Source: a virus
Virus record (IMG/VR): IMGVR_UViG_3300048588_000116
Span: 1-24,238 of that record
Reading direction: 5' to 3' (one strand)
Length of the DNA stretch: 24,238 bases
In this document: piece by piece, positions 6,049 to 13,213 of the stretch
Layout of the letters: every line of letters begins with the position of its first letter
How positions within the stretch are numbered: the stretch's first letter is position 1
The notes under the pieces: generated by a model
Databases searched by the model: none
What the model saw: the letters and a program-made list of their open reading frames with translations, nothing else
What the model was told of the DNA's origin: nothing
Made by a program: the position numbers and the translations under genes

Positions 6049-7684
6049 TCGTTGCCTCCTGATTCACCAGTGCGGCCTTGCCCTGCTGCTCGGCGATCAT
6101 CGCAGCCTGCATGGCTTCCTCGGCCTCGCGGCGCTCATCGCGGATGATTTCGACGCCTGTCTCATCCCTGACAATCTCAGCCGGTACGGACATGCGCCGG
6201 CCAATCAGGCGCATCGCTGCATCCAGATCGATGTTGTCCATGGGGTTCGGTTGCTGGGTTGCCAGTGCGGCCTCGGCCATGCCTGCGCCGAATGACACGT
6301 AATCCTTGATCACATTGGCCTCGGCCATGCGCATAGCGCGGGCAAGCGGACCGATGTATTCCACGTCCATCTGGGCGTTGCTCTCGACTACTGCAGGGGG
6401 TGGCGGTGGCAACACACCTTCCCTGGCCATCATCTTGAAGGCCCGGGCAATGATCGGTGAGAGCAGGTCATTCTGGATGCGGCCCATCGTCGGCCCCAGC
6501 ATCTGCAGCACTTCCTCCTGCATGCGGGCGATCTCAAACGCCGTGCGCTCCTTGTTGTCGGTGAGCAGCGCCTGCAGGCCCGGCACGAAGAAGTATTCCT
6601 CGATGCGTGACTCCAGCTGGCTCATGCGCTCAAAGGTGCTGAACGCGGGCTTTTGCGGGAACAGTTCCTGGATGCCTTCGACGCTGCGCACGACTGAGAC
6701 GCCGCCCGCGCGCAGGTCCATATCGGTGATCATGGCGCGCTCTTCGATAGCCATAGGTGGGTCCACTTCCTTCTCGGCCCGCACCAGGTCCAGCTGCACC
6801 AGCCGGTTCAGGGTTTTGATATCGCCCATCGCCATCATGCCGGGCGAGTTGCCCCACACAGAGCCGCTTGTTTTACGCCAGCGCGGTATAAATACGGACA
6901 TCTCGTAATACCCGCCCTTCTTGCCCAGGCATTCCTTGGTGTCGTGCAGGATGTAGCAATGGCCCCAGGGGCGCTTGGAGGGTGAGGCTTTCTGGCCTAC
7001 CGGCACGATGCGATTGTTTGCCGGGTACACGCAGTACAGGACTTTCAGCTTCTCAGTGCGGCCTGCCTCCTCCAGTTTCTTGATCGAGTCGGGTACGTCA
7101 TCGCCAAACTTGCTGATGATCTCGGCAGGCGTCCACATGATCTCGCGGTAGAAGCGCAGCACGCGGCCTGTGAAATCTTCCTCGAAGAAGCATTCCTTCA
7201 GCGGCACAGCGGTGAACAGCAGGCCATTCCACTGGCCATTGGGCCCGGGCGTCTCCTCCAGCGTGATGCACGCGGTGCCGAAGCCGCACAAGTCCTGGTA
7301 CGTCTCGTTGATCTGTAGGTCGAGATTGGAATCCTGCAGGCCGTTGTACACCCGGTCAGAGACATCGTTCAGCCAGACAGCGGCCTGCTGGTTCTCGTTC
7401 AGCGCCTTGTCGCGGAATTTCATATCGAACCAGCGAATGCTCGGGCTGGTCACTGCGCCGTGAATCTTCGCCGCCAGCTTCTGGTGCGAGACCACTGCCA
7501 CGCTGCTGTAGTCGGAACCGTAGCGATCCCACTCGACCGAGGTTTCGCCCGCGTCCTCTTTGAAGAAGTCGCCGCGATAGGGTGTGACAAACCGCTCGAT
7601 GTCATCCCATTGCTTCTGGACGACCGTGCGATTGCTTTTGAGTGCATCAAACCTCTTGCAGAGGTCAATTTCGAGGGTGGACAT
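6035..7684 (-). CDS. Portal (head-to-tail connecting) protein
   Basis: A 549-residue protein of the podoviral head-to-tail connecting family (PF12236-type): N-terminal RFDALKSNRTVVQKQWDDI with FVTPYRGDFF, a GSDYSS loop, a KIHGAVTSPSIRWFDM region and NPMDNIDLDAA near the C-terminus. Twelve copies would form the ring through which DNA is packaged and ejected. The ATG at 7684-7682 was chosen over an upstream in-frame ATG (7705) because GGGAG sits at the right distance. The C-terminal part is acidic and alanine-rich (the barrel/crown region). It follows large terminase in the standard packaging order. Confidence 0.9.
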   Translation of the reverse strand: MSTLEIDLCKRFDALKSNRTVVQKQWDDIERFVTPYRGDFFKEDAGETSVEWDRYGSDYSSVAVVSHQKLAAKIHGAVTSPSIRWFDMKFRDKALNENQQAAVWLNDVSDRVYNGLQDSNLDLQINETYQDLCGFGTACITLEETPGPNGQWNGLLFTAVPLKECFFEEDFTGRVLRFYREIMWTPAEIISKFGDDVPDSIKKLEEAGRTEKLKVLYCVYPANNRIVPVGQKASPSKRPWGHCYILHDTKECLGKKGGYYEMSVFIPRWRKTSGSVWGNSPGMMAMGDIKTLNRLVQLDLVRAEKEVDPPMAIEERAMITDMDLRAGGVSVVRSVEGIQELFPQKPAFSTFERMSQLESRIEEYFFVPGLQALLTDNKERTAFEIARMQEEVLQMLGPTMGRIQNDLLSPIIARAFKMMAREGVLPPPPPAVVESNAQMDVEYIGPLARAMRMAEANVIKDYVSFGAGMAEAALATQQPNPMDNIDLDAAMRLIGRRMSVPAEIVRDETGVEIIRDERREAEEAMQAAMIAEQQGKAALVNQEATNAAG

Positions 7685-7744
7685 GCGTGTCTCCCGACAG
7701 AGCATTGCGCATTGATACCGTAAACTGCCGGGAGTGTGTAGGAT

Positions 7745-7756
7745 TTTTTGCTGGTT
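7745..7756 (-). repeat. Dodecamer AACCAGCAAAAA, copy 2
   Basis: Exact repeat of the element at 4931-4942 on the same strand, a few bases after the terminase stop and about 60 bases before the portal start. It may be a late promoter or RNA-processing element; this is inference. Confidence 0.5.
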
Positions 7757-7760
7757 TGGC

Positions 7761-9248
7761 TTAGGTGCTGCGCTTTGACCGTGGTGGCGGCCTGAAATCG
7801 CCGTTGCTGGTCGCTATCGGCGTGCGCTCTGCCGCGAGCAGGACAGCATCAGCGTAATCGGTGGACCTGCCCAGCCGTTTGATGATGTCCTCCTTGCTCT
7901 CGACCTTGATCCCGTTGGCCTGCAGCCAGTAGCGCGGCGCGCACAGTTCGGATTTCAGGCGCTGATTCCTCGGTAGCGCCACCTTGCGACCGTTCGCCGG
8001 GTTCAGGAGGTCGCGAAACTGCCACCACAGCCTGGCGCGCTCGTTCACGAATTTGAAATTGCCTGACCAGTCCGTAGCTCCAGCACAGCCAGCTGCGGCA
8101 TTCACCGGCACGCACCTGTTCTCGATGTACGCCTCCAGGTGATCCACTGCACTGGCGCCGATGCCAATCACGTCCACATGCACCGGGCACATGGAACTGC
8201 CAACCAGTTCAATCACCTTGCCGCACACATCGCCACCCGTGCGTATCTGGTGGCCGGCAAAGGTTGCCAGCTCGTGGTAGTACCAGTCCTCGCGCATGGC
8301 GATCACGGTATCGTCCTTGCCACCTCGTGATGGGTCCACCCCCGTGCTGGTGATGCGGTGCGAGATGAACTCACGCGGCTCCCAGCGCGCCATGGCAATT
8401 TCCACCCACTCGCTGGGGATGATCTGCCACTCGCCATCCTCTTGGCCCGCTGTGAAGTCGCCATACAGCATCTGTGAGCGCAGCGGCTCAGGCAGGGCCT
8501 GCAGCACAGCCACGTAGCCGGTATCGCGCAGGAACGGGTTGTCAGTGACCTTGGCCGGGATGAACGTGCGGGACTGCGGTATCACCTCCTCGCCGTTGTG
8601 CATGAAGCGATCCGGGCCATCGACGATCTTTTCCTGCCCATCCATTGCCGCATACCACAGCAGCTCGCCGGGCGGGTACGGGTATTTCGGGTGATTAGGA
8701 TCAAGCCACGGCGCAAACCAGGTAATCAACCAAGTACCATCGGAACTGGTCGGCGGGTTGGAGCACAGCAGCGTACGGCATCGCTGGCCGGGCACTGTGG
8801 ATCGCACCCAGCCGCGCAGGAAGTGCACCTGCGATTCCAGCATGTTGGCGGCTTCGTCGACCACGAGCAGGTCACGCGCACGGCCCTGGTACTTGGTCTC
8901 GTCGCCGACGTGAGGCGTGGACCCGAATACGATCTTGCGCTGCACGCCGTCCCACGGTCGCAGCCTGAAAATCTTGTCCGCCCCGTTGAGACCGTCGCGG
9001 GTCTTGTTGAAGATCGCCACCTCGTCGATCACAGCGCCCAGCTGCGTGGCCTCTCGCCGGATGAACAGGGTCTCACGGTGTTCGCACATGGCAAGCCCAA
9101 TGGCGAGGGCAGTTTTTCCGCCACCGGCTGCACCGCCATACAGCATCAGGTCAGCGAGGGAATCATAGGCTGCAGTCTGAGGGTCGGAGCGGGGAAACCA
9201 GGGGGTGTTATCAGCAAACCAGATCAGCTGTTCGTCAGTGAGTGACAC
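7761..9248 (-). CDS. terL: Terminase large subunit
   Basis: A 495-residue protein, numbered from GTG 9248. The ATPase half has Walker A GGAAGGGKT (38-46) and Walker B LLVVDE (127-132), followed by the coupling SNPPTS (163-168). The nuclease half has acidic residues of the RNase H-like fold: D305 (GVDPSRGG), D359 (HVDVIG) and D467 (DYADAVLLA). It cuts and translocates concatemeric DNA into the prohead with the small subunit. A longer start (GTG 9260) exists, but the ribosome site GAGGAC lies correctly before GTG 9248. It overlaps the small-subunit gene by 14 bases. All key residues are present, so it is probably functional. Confidence 0.93.
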   Translation of the reverse strand: MSLTDEQLIWFADNTPWFPRSDPQTAAYDSLADLMLYGGAAGGGKTALAIGLAMCEHRETLFIRREATQLGAVIDEVAIFNKTRDGLNGADKIFRLRPWDGVQRKIVFGSTPHVGDETKYQGRARDLLVVDEAANMLESQVHFLRGWVRSTVPGQRCRTLLCSNPPTSSDGTWLITWFAPWLDPNHPKYPYPPGELLWYAAMDGQEKIVDGPDRFMHNGEEVIPQSRTFIPAKVTDNPFLRDTGYVAVLQALPEPLRSQMLYGDFTAGQEDGEWQIIPSEWVEIAMARWEPREFISHRITSTGVDPSRGGKDDTVIAMREDWYYHELATFAGHQIRTGGDVCGKVIELVGSSMCPVHVDVIGIGASAVDHLEAYIENRCVPVNAAAGCAGATDWSGNFKFVNERARLWWQFRDLLNPANGRKVALPRNQRLKSELCAPRYWLQANGIKVESKEDIIKRLGRSTDYADAVLLAAERTPIATSNGDFRPPPRSKRST

Positions 9249-9759
9249 GGGCGTCCTCACGCCGCTTGCGTAGTTCCCGGATCATGGCCTTGTCGTCGTC
9301 GGTGACGCTGGTGTTTTCCACGGTGAGATTGCCGTGCACGTTGTGGTCGTGTTCCTGCTTGTCTCGCCATAGCTCTGGCCTGCGATTCTTGAGCCAGAAA
9401 ATCATACTGGTAGGGTCTGGCGGGTACACCTTGACAAGATCAACCGTGGTGACATGGCCGTCAGCATTGCAAAACACTTTCGTTTCTGGGTGTGAGTACC
9501 CCATTGCGCGCTCAAATAGCGACCGCTCTACTTTGGCGTCCACTATCGCCTTGGCGTTTTTTAGGGCCTCCGAAAACTCTGGGTAGTCGATCTTCCATTT
9601 GCTGACAGTTGACTCAGTAACCTTGAACACCTTGGCGAGGTCTCGATCTGTGGCGCCGAACGCGCACAGCTCCGCAGCCCGTTGCACAAATTCGGGTTTG
9701 TACTTGGACGGCCTGCCGCCTTTGGCTTTCGCCTTCGGTTTAGTTTTGGCCTTGGTCAC
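9235..9759 (-). CDS. terS: Terminase small subunit
   Basis: A 174-residue protein with a lysine-rich N-terminus (KAKTKPKAKAKGGRPSKY) followed by a helix-turn-helix (about 28-60: ATDRDLAKVFKVTESTVSKWK). It has a middle region F-x-x-A-M-G-Y-S-H-P-E-T-K-V-F and a D-P-T-S-M-I-F-W-L-K-N-R motif typical of small terminases. It recognises the packaging site and stimulates the large subunit. GTG start at 9759 overlaps the stop of the preceding gene in a GTGA. Order relative to terL and portal is canonical. Confidence 0.9.
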   Translation of the reverse strand: MTKAKTKPKAKAKGGRPSKYKPEFVQRAAELCAFGATDRDLAKVFKVTESTVSKWKIDYPEFSEALKNAKAIVDAKVERSLFERAMGYSHPETKVFCNADGHVTTVDLVKVYPPDPTSMIFWLKNRRPELWRDKQEHDHNVHGNLTVENTSVTDDDKAMIRELRKRREDARVTH

Positions 9760-10202
9760 ACGCTCCTCCTCACGCCCGGCTTCCCAGCCTGCAGCCCTCG
9801 ACGCCTGGCATACACCGGCGCGTGCAGTCCGGGTATTGAATCTGGCACAGCCTCGATGATCTGGTAGGGCTCCATTTCCTTGCGCCAGTTCATCGCCCGC
9901 TGCTGGAATCCGAAGTCTTTGGGCTTGAATTCACTACGGTGCTTGCGCTGCGCCAGTCGGCTGGGCTCGGGTATCGACAGCGTAGCGCCCTTGCTGCTGA
10001 ACGTGACCGTTGCCACCAGCTCGTTGTGCTTGAGTGCCTTGATTTCCGACACATCGATCACTGCCCACTCCTCATCGTAATCGCCATGGAATTTCTCGGC
10101 CATCGTGCCCATGCCCAGGGTGTGCGCACAGAACTGGTTTAGCACCGCTGCCGCTGTGCGGCGCGCGATGATGACAGGAGTTGGTGCAATTTTTTCAGAC
10201 AC
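9756..10202 (-). CDS. Unknown protein upstream of terminase
   Basis: A 148-residue protein from a GTG at 10202 (sequence begins SEKIAPTPV after the initiator), with AGGAGG about 11 bases upstream. It contains a central segment WAVIDVSEIKALKHNELVATVTF and a basic C-terminus (RRRGLQAGKPGVRRSV). No fold was recognised. It overlaps the 10139-10324 gene by 64 bases, which is long; a later GTG at 10145 would remove most of the overlap and give 129 residues. Its stop is coupled to the terS start by GTGA. The start choice is uncertain and the function unknown. Confidence 0.55.
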   Translation of the reverse strand: MSEKIAPTPVIIARRTAAAVLNQFCAHTLGMGTMAEKFHGDYDEEWAVIDVSEIKALKHNELVATVTFSSKGATLSIPEPSRLAQRKHRSEFKPKDFGFQQRAMNWRKEMEPYQIIEAVPDSIPGLHAPVYARRRGLQAGKPGVRRSV

Positions 10203-10324
10203 TGTGCGTCGGCCTCCTCGGACTGGTTTTTATCATACACATGCTCGATGTGGCTTGGGCCCTTTTTCTCCAGCGCTTCGATAGCGCGCCGGATTGTCTG
10301 CGGCTTTGCGATCATTTTTTGCAT
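10139..10324 (-). CDS. Small helical protein of unknown function
   Basis: A 61-residue protein from ATG 10324-10322, which lies 1 base after the stop of the 34-residue membrane protein upstream. It is charged (MQKMIAKPQTIRRAIEALEKKG) and likely helical. Its last residues (SSSRAAQRQRC) overlap the next gene in another frame and look like low-quality coding. The tight spacing supports it being translated; the function is unknown. Confidence 0.5.
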   Translation of the reverse strand: MQKMIAKPQTIRRAIEALEKKGPSHIEHVYDKNQSEEADAQCLKKLHQLLSSSRAAQRQRC

Positions 10325-10325
10325 G

Positions 10326-10430
10326 TCACCACCACCCATTTTTCACGATGACGCCCAGCAGGATCAGTCCCAGCCCGATGATCAGGGCCGGGGATATCAT
10401 CCAGATTGTTACCAGGTCGATCAGTTGCAT
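10326..10430 (-). CDS. 34-residue single-TM protein
   Basis: A short ORF starting at ATG 10430-10428, overlapping the RusA stop. Residues 3-30 are almost entirely hydrophobic (LIDLVTIWMISPALIIGL and LILLGVIV), ending KNGWW. It fills the gap between RusA and the next gene exactly, with one base to the following start. Topology suggests a tiny inner-membrane protein. It is easily missed by length cut-offs; function unknown. Confidence 0.6.
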   Translation of the reverse strand: MQLIDLVTIWMISPALIIGLGLILLGVIVKNGWW

Positions 10431-10846
10431 GCGGCGATCTCCATCTGGTTGTGCGCACTGTGCGGCGCGCTGATCGGAGTGAGGGTCACAACGACTCGCC
10501 CGGGCGCATGTTTCGGGTGCATGCGGATGTGCAGGTCGATGATCTGGCTGTCGTCGTTGTAGACCAGGGCATAGGTGAGCGCATCGAGTAACGCCTTGGC
10601 GTAGTTGTCGCAGTCCCTGCGGCGATTGCAGGGCGGGTACAGGTCGAGAGTGCAGGCTATCGGGCCGTGCATGTAAGTCGGGATGTTTTTGATCATGCAG
10701 GTCTCGGCAACACTGACGCGGTACGCCCTGCCCTTCTCGGAGATCAGCGTGCGTGCGCGCTTTCCGATGGTGATGTGGCGCCAGTAGGTATTCGTGCTTG
10801 GCGGGAATGGCAGTTCGAGTGTCAGCCCTTGCGCTTGCGCTCCCAC
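10421..10846 (-). CDS. rusA: RusA-type Holliday junction resolvase
   Basis: A 141-residue protein if started at GTG 10846. It contains LTLELPFPPSTNTYWR, then R-R-D-C-D-N-Y-A-K-A-L-L-D-A-L and V-Y-N-D-D-S-Q-I, which carry the conserved acidic residues of RusA (D-x-D-N...K..LDAL...DDsqI). It resolves four-way junctions made during recombination and replication. A longer frame (to 11032) adds a Gly/Ala-rich N-terminus that overlaps a more plausible small gene in another frame, so the shorter start is preferred. It sits in the early replication block. The family is certain; the start is not. Confidence 0.88.
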   Translation of the reverse strand: MGAQAQGLTLELPFPPSTNTYWRHITIGKRARTLISEKGRAYRVSVAETCMIKNIPTYMHGPIACTLDLYPPCNRRRDCDNYAKALLDALTYALVYNDDSQIIDLHIRMHPKHAPGRVVVTLTPISAPHSAHNQMEIAACN

Positions 10847-10986
10847 GCGATCCTGATGTGCGTTTCGATCATTGGCCGCAGGTGTGGCGGGACTTGCTCC
10901 AGCGCTTCCCTGCGCTCCGTCACACTGGCTCTCGCGAGTATCTCTTGCGCCCACTGCCTGGGCCGTTTCTCCGGTGGTGTATCCAT
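10822..10986 (-). CDS. Small DUF7696-like phage protein
   Basis: A 54-residue ORF, ATG 10986-10984 to TGA 10824-10822, lying in a different frame within the apparent N-terminal extension of RusA. It reads RPRQWAQEIL, then VTERREALEQVPPHLR and ETHIRIAWERKRKG. This pattern (RxWAxEI...ERRxALExVPxHLR...) is that of a common short phage protein (DUF7696 as I recall) found near replication genes. Its start lies three bases after the previous gene's stop. Function unknown. The alternative is that RusA truly starts upstream; codon-bias analysis would decide. Confidence 0.62.
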   Translation of the reverse strand: MDTPPEKRPRQWAQEILARASVTERREALEQVPPHLRPMIETHIRIAWERKRKG

Positions 10987-10989
10987 CGC

Positions 10990-11271
10990 TCATGCCTGAA
11001 TCCCCAAGGCTTCGTTGCTGCGCTTGCGCCATGGAATGCGCGCGGCGCTGATCGGTGGCACGGTGTAGTATCGGCTTTGCCGCTGGGAGGAATGCTCATT
11101 CAGGTAGCCGTCCTGCGCCATGCCGTGCAGCAAATTCGCTGCCTCTGCCGGTTTCAATCCAGTGATCCGCGCCGCGATGGTCTTGGTGATTTTCTCGCGG
11201 CCAATGAATTCCGGCGATGTGCGGATCGCGGCGACCTGCGCGGCCTTGCCCTGAATTAATATCTTGCTCAC
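10990..11271 (-). CDS. Winged-helix-like protein of unknown function
   Basis: A 93-residue protein from GTG 11271-11269, which overlaps the upstream stop as GTGA and has AGGAGG 7 bases before it (the in-frame GTG at 11277 is too close to that site). Residues about 20-60 (FIGREKITKTIAARITGLKPAEAANLLHGMAQDGYL) have the pattern of a small winged helix, followed by the basic SSQRQSRYYTV. It is likely nucleic-acid binding. Placed after the helicase-loader gene, it may act in replication or early control; that is inferred. Confidence 0.6.
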   Translation of the reverse strand: MSKILIQGKAAQVAAIRTSPEFIGREKITKTIAARITGLKPAEAANLLHGMAQDGYLNEHSSQRQSRYYTVPPISAARIPWRKRSNEALGIQA

Positions 11272-11804
11272 CCCCACACCTCCTTGAGTTTGAATTCTTC
11301 CGGTATTGCGTCCGGGGTGTTGTACAGCATGGCCTGCTCGTTGACGATGCGCAGGTAGCGCTCTGCGGTCTCTGGATCAACATCGGGCTGCGCATCGAAC
11401 ATATTCTTGAATAACACGCTGTCGACGGTAATTATCTTGAAAAACCACACCCAAGCCGTGGCGATTTCTTTGTCGTATTCCTTCGGGGGCGCGTCCTGTG
11501 GCGGTGGAACCTTTGCGCGATTTTTGGCCTTGTGCAAATCCATGATTTCGATGATGTGCGCTGGCCTGGGCGCGAACTTCCCGGTTTTCGTGTACTCGAT
11601 GAGCGCGTTCTTGATGGCCTGCACGTCATTGCCCCACAGGGCATCGAGCCAGAACGTGGCGCCCCCCTGATCCAGTTTTTTGCCGTAAAACCCTTGCACC
11701 TGGGCGATGGCGTGCACCAGGTCGTTACGCACTGCTGCGTCCCAGCGCTCTACCCGGTCGCGCGGCGGTGGTTTGAACAGGGTTGTCTGGCTCAGTGTTT
11801 CCAT
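11268..11804 (-). CDS. Probable replicative helicase loader (lambda P-like position)
   Basis: A 178-residue protein immediately after the O-like initiator gene, with the first 13 bases overlapping it. It contains F-Y-G-K-K-L, F-W-L-D-A-L-W-G, a central helix (VQAIKNALIEYTKTG) and F-A-P-R-P-A-H-I-I-E-I-M, a motif shape common in phage P/DnaT-like proteins that recruit the host helicase. It has no ATPase motif, so it is not a DnaC-type loader. The C-terminal half is acidic (PDVDPETAERYL). Function is inferred from gene order and the short motif. Confidence 0.55.
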   Translation of the reverse strand: METLSQTTLFKPPPRDRVERWDAAVRNDLVHAIAQVQGFYGKKLDQGGATFWLDALWGNDVQAIKNALIEYTKTGKFAPRPAHIIEIMDLHKAKNRAKVPPPQDAPPKEYDKEIATAWVWFFKIITVDSVLFKNMFDAQPDVDPETAERYLRIVNEQAMLYNTPDAIPEEFKLKEVWG

Positions 11805-12700
11805 TCGATTTGCCTCTGGTCTGGCGCGATCACGTCATCGTCTCCGAACATCGATTTGATCAATTCGTCCGTGCTGGTGGCGCTGTAGCCTTCAGCCGCC
11901 TGCTGCGTGGTGCCGGTCTCGCCTGCGTCGTTGAGATACCCGTCGAATTTTTGGGCTTGGAACAGGGTTTCAGGTCTCAGGTACTGGGCCATCTCGGTCC
12001 CATGCCACCGCGTCACCCGGCTGGCAATGACCCGGTAGCAATCCTGCTCGGTGTACCCCTCCTTGAGCCTGGCGAGGATCGGCTTGCGGTTGGCGTCGGT
12101 GAGCCTGTAATTTTTCCCAGCTCGTTGGTTGAGTCCGAGGATGATCCGATTGGCGGTTTCGGTGACTTCCGATTTCAAACTTGGGGGACTACAGGGGGGT
12201 TCTTTTTCTTTTCCCGTTAATCCCGTTATCCTTTTAGTGTCCGACACTTGGACGATTAGAAAGTCGTTTTTGGACGAATAGAAATCCGTTTTTGGACGAT
12301 TAGAATCTGAATCCAATGGTCCAGTTTTGGGCGATTGGGAAGGCTTTAATGATCCGTTTTTGGACGATTGGGTAGCGGCTTTTAATGCTCCAAGGTTGGA
12401 CGAATTGTGACCCTGTTTTAATAGTCCAGTTTTGGGCGATTGGGAATCGAAGTTAAGCAGGTATCGACGGTGTCTTTTACTGCGTGGATCGAATGTCACT
12501 AAACCCGATTTGAGTAGCCAGCCGAGGGCGCCCCGAATTGTCTTGTTGTTCAATTCAGTGAACTGGACCAGGGTGTCAATCGAGGGAAAGCATTCATCCC
12601 TCTTATCGTGGTGATAATGCGCAAGCGCGATCAGCACAGCCTTGTGACTGGCCTTGCCGACAGTGATTCCAGAGACCCATTCCATAGCCTTCACGCTCAT
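11792..12700 (-). CDS. Replication initiator (O-like) with internal origin repeats
   Basis: A 302-residue protein with three parts. Residues 1-85 form a winged helix (HTH_36-like: KASHKAVLIALAHY, then SIDTLVQFTELNNKTIRGAL, then LLKSGLVTFDP). Residues 87-152 are a low-complexity linker with recurring SPKTG/SSKNG units. Residues about 182-258 match the conserved phage C-terminal domain (phg_2220_C): ANRIILGLNQRAGKNYR...RWHGTEM...LRPETLF. It is the expected protein to bind origin DNA and recruit the loader encoded next. The linker is encoded by DNA repeats that probably form the origin itself, as in lambda O. ATG 12700 overlaps the previous stop (ATGA). Confidence 0.78.
   Translation of the reverse strand: MSVKAMEWVSGITVGKASHKAVLIALAHYHHDKRDECFPSIDTLVQFTELNNKTIRGALGWLLKSGLVTFDPRSKRHRRYLLNFDSQSPKTGLLKQGHNSSNLGALKAATQSSKNGSLKPSQSPKTGPLDSDSNRPKTDFYSSKNDFLIVQVSDTKRITGLTGKEKEPPCSPPSLKSEVTETANRIILGLNQRAGKNYRLTDANRKPILARLKEGYTEQDCYRVIASRVTRWHGTEMAQYLRPETLFQAQKFDGYLNDAGETGTTQQAAEGYSATSTDELIKSMFGDDDVIAPDQRQIEWKH
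12248..12446 (+). repeat. Iteron cluster, probable replication origin
   Basis: Seven copies of the 12-base core TTGGRCGAWTRG (allowing 0-2 mismatches) start at 12248, 12270, 12292, 12327, 12360, 12396 and 12432. Spacings are 22, 22, 35, 33, 36 and 36 bases. They lie inside the initiator gene, in the low-complexity linker. Downstream on the gene's strand, at about 12201-12240, is a purine-rich/AT-richer stretch (GAAAAAGAAAAAG on the minus strand) that could be the melting region. The repeats are seen; origin function is inferred from lambda-type arrangement. Confidence 0.7.
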
Positions 12701-12945
12701 AGTGCCCCCGCCTTCCGCCGACGCACAAATGCCATTAGTTCGGCCTTCAACTGCGGAGCAGGAGTGTCACTGGCGGTGCGTCTTTCAGCCTTACCCATTT
12801 CAAGCGTAAGACGATCCAGCTCAGGCTCAGCGACCTTGAAAAAGCGGTCCATATCCTGCTCGGTAGCAACCCTGGATTCATCGTTGGCCATCAGAATCGA
12901 GCCATCGATCCCGGTGAAGTGACTGAAGTGGAATGGTCTGGGCAT
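12697..12945 (-). CDS. Small early protein of unknown function
   Basis: An 82-residue protein between Cro and the initiator, starting 3 bases after the cro stop and ending in an ATGA overlap with the initiator. A mostly charged, helical protein: MANDESRVATEQDMDRFF near residue 19, then EPELDRLTLEMGKAERR and a basic C-terminus (KAELMAFVRRRKAGAL). An internal ATG before ANDES is a possible alternative start. No family was recognised. Position resembles early regulators such as those between cro and O, but no motif supports that. Confidence 0.55.
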   Translation of the reverse strand: MPRPFHFSHFTGIDGSILMANDESRVATEQDMDRFFKVAEPELDRLTLEMGKAERRTASDTPAPQLKAELMAFVRRRKAGAL

Positions 12946-12948
12946 AGA

Positions 12949-13140
12949 TCAAGCCGCCGAGACGTTGAACAGATCAGGCCGCAATTCGTAGCGGATTCGC
13001 AGCTCTTGTTTCTCCGGAATCGGTGCGCCGTCCTTCCACTGGCATACGGCAGAGCGCTCAATTCCCAGTGCGCGAGCGAGTTCGGCTTGAGTACCGAAAA
13101 TTGCGACCGCAGCCTCTTTGGTGATGGGTTCGGGTTTCAT
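12949..13140 (-). CDS. Cro-like regulator
   Basis: A 63-residue protein from ATG 13140-13138; an ATG six bases upstream is too close to the GGA ribosome site. It carries one helix-turn-helix: ITKEAAVAIFGTQAELARALGI, then ERSAVCQWKDG, followed by PIPEKQELRIRYELRPDLF, a pattern typical of phage Cro and toxin-antitoxin-like HTH proteins. It is divergent from the repressor gene, with two operator palindromes between them, and heads the leftward operon of replication and late genes. It probably represses the same operators with different affinity and helps commit to lysis. Family clear; details inferred. Confidence 0.85.
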   Translation of the reverse strand: MKPEPITKEAAVAIFGTQAELARALGIERSAVCQWKDGAPIPEKQELRIRYELRPDLFNVSAA

Positions 13141-13154
13141 TTGCATAATCCGTA

Positions 13155-13164
13155 AAGCGTGCTT
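13155..13164. promoter_or_regulatory. Operator-like palindrome 1 (AAGCGTGCTT)
   Basis: A 10-bp near-palindrome just downstream of the predicted cro transcription start. Three other related sites in the window share AAGYRYGCTT. Confidence 0.65.
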
Positions 13165-13171
13165 AACTTGT

Positions 13172-13200
13172 ACTGTAAAGCACGCTGAACCGAAAATCAA
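13172..13200 (-). promoter_or_regulatory. Leftward cro promoter (PR-like)
   Basis: On the minus strand, TTGATT (13200-13195), a 17-base spacer, then TACAGT (13177-13172). Operator 2 sits in the spacer next to the -10, and operator 1 at about +1, so a bound repressor would block it. Confidence 0.55.
13178..13187. promoter_or_regulatory. Operator-like palindrome 2 (AAGCACGCTG)
   Basis: Second copy of the 10-bp palindrome, 23 bases centre-to-centre from operator 1 (about two helical turns), inside the predicted cro promoter. Confidence 0.65.
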
Positions 13201-13213
13201 CTACCCTCGGTGC

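Noticed and set aside
8598-9245. A 215-codon plus-strand frame opposite terminase
   Set aside because: Antisense to the intact terL, with no motif and composition expected of a shadow.
12248-12446. CRISPR-like array
   Set aside because: The repeats are short (12 bases), degenerate and encode part of a protein; spacing is iteron-like and no cas gene is present.
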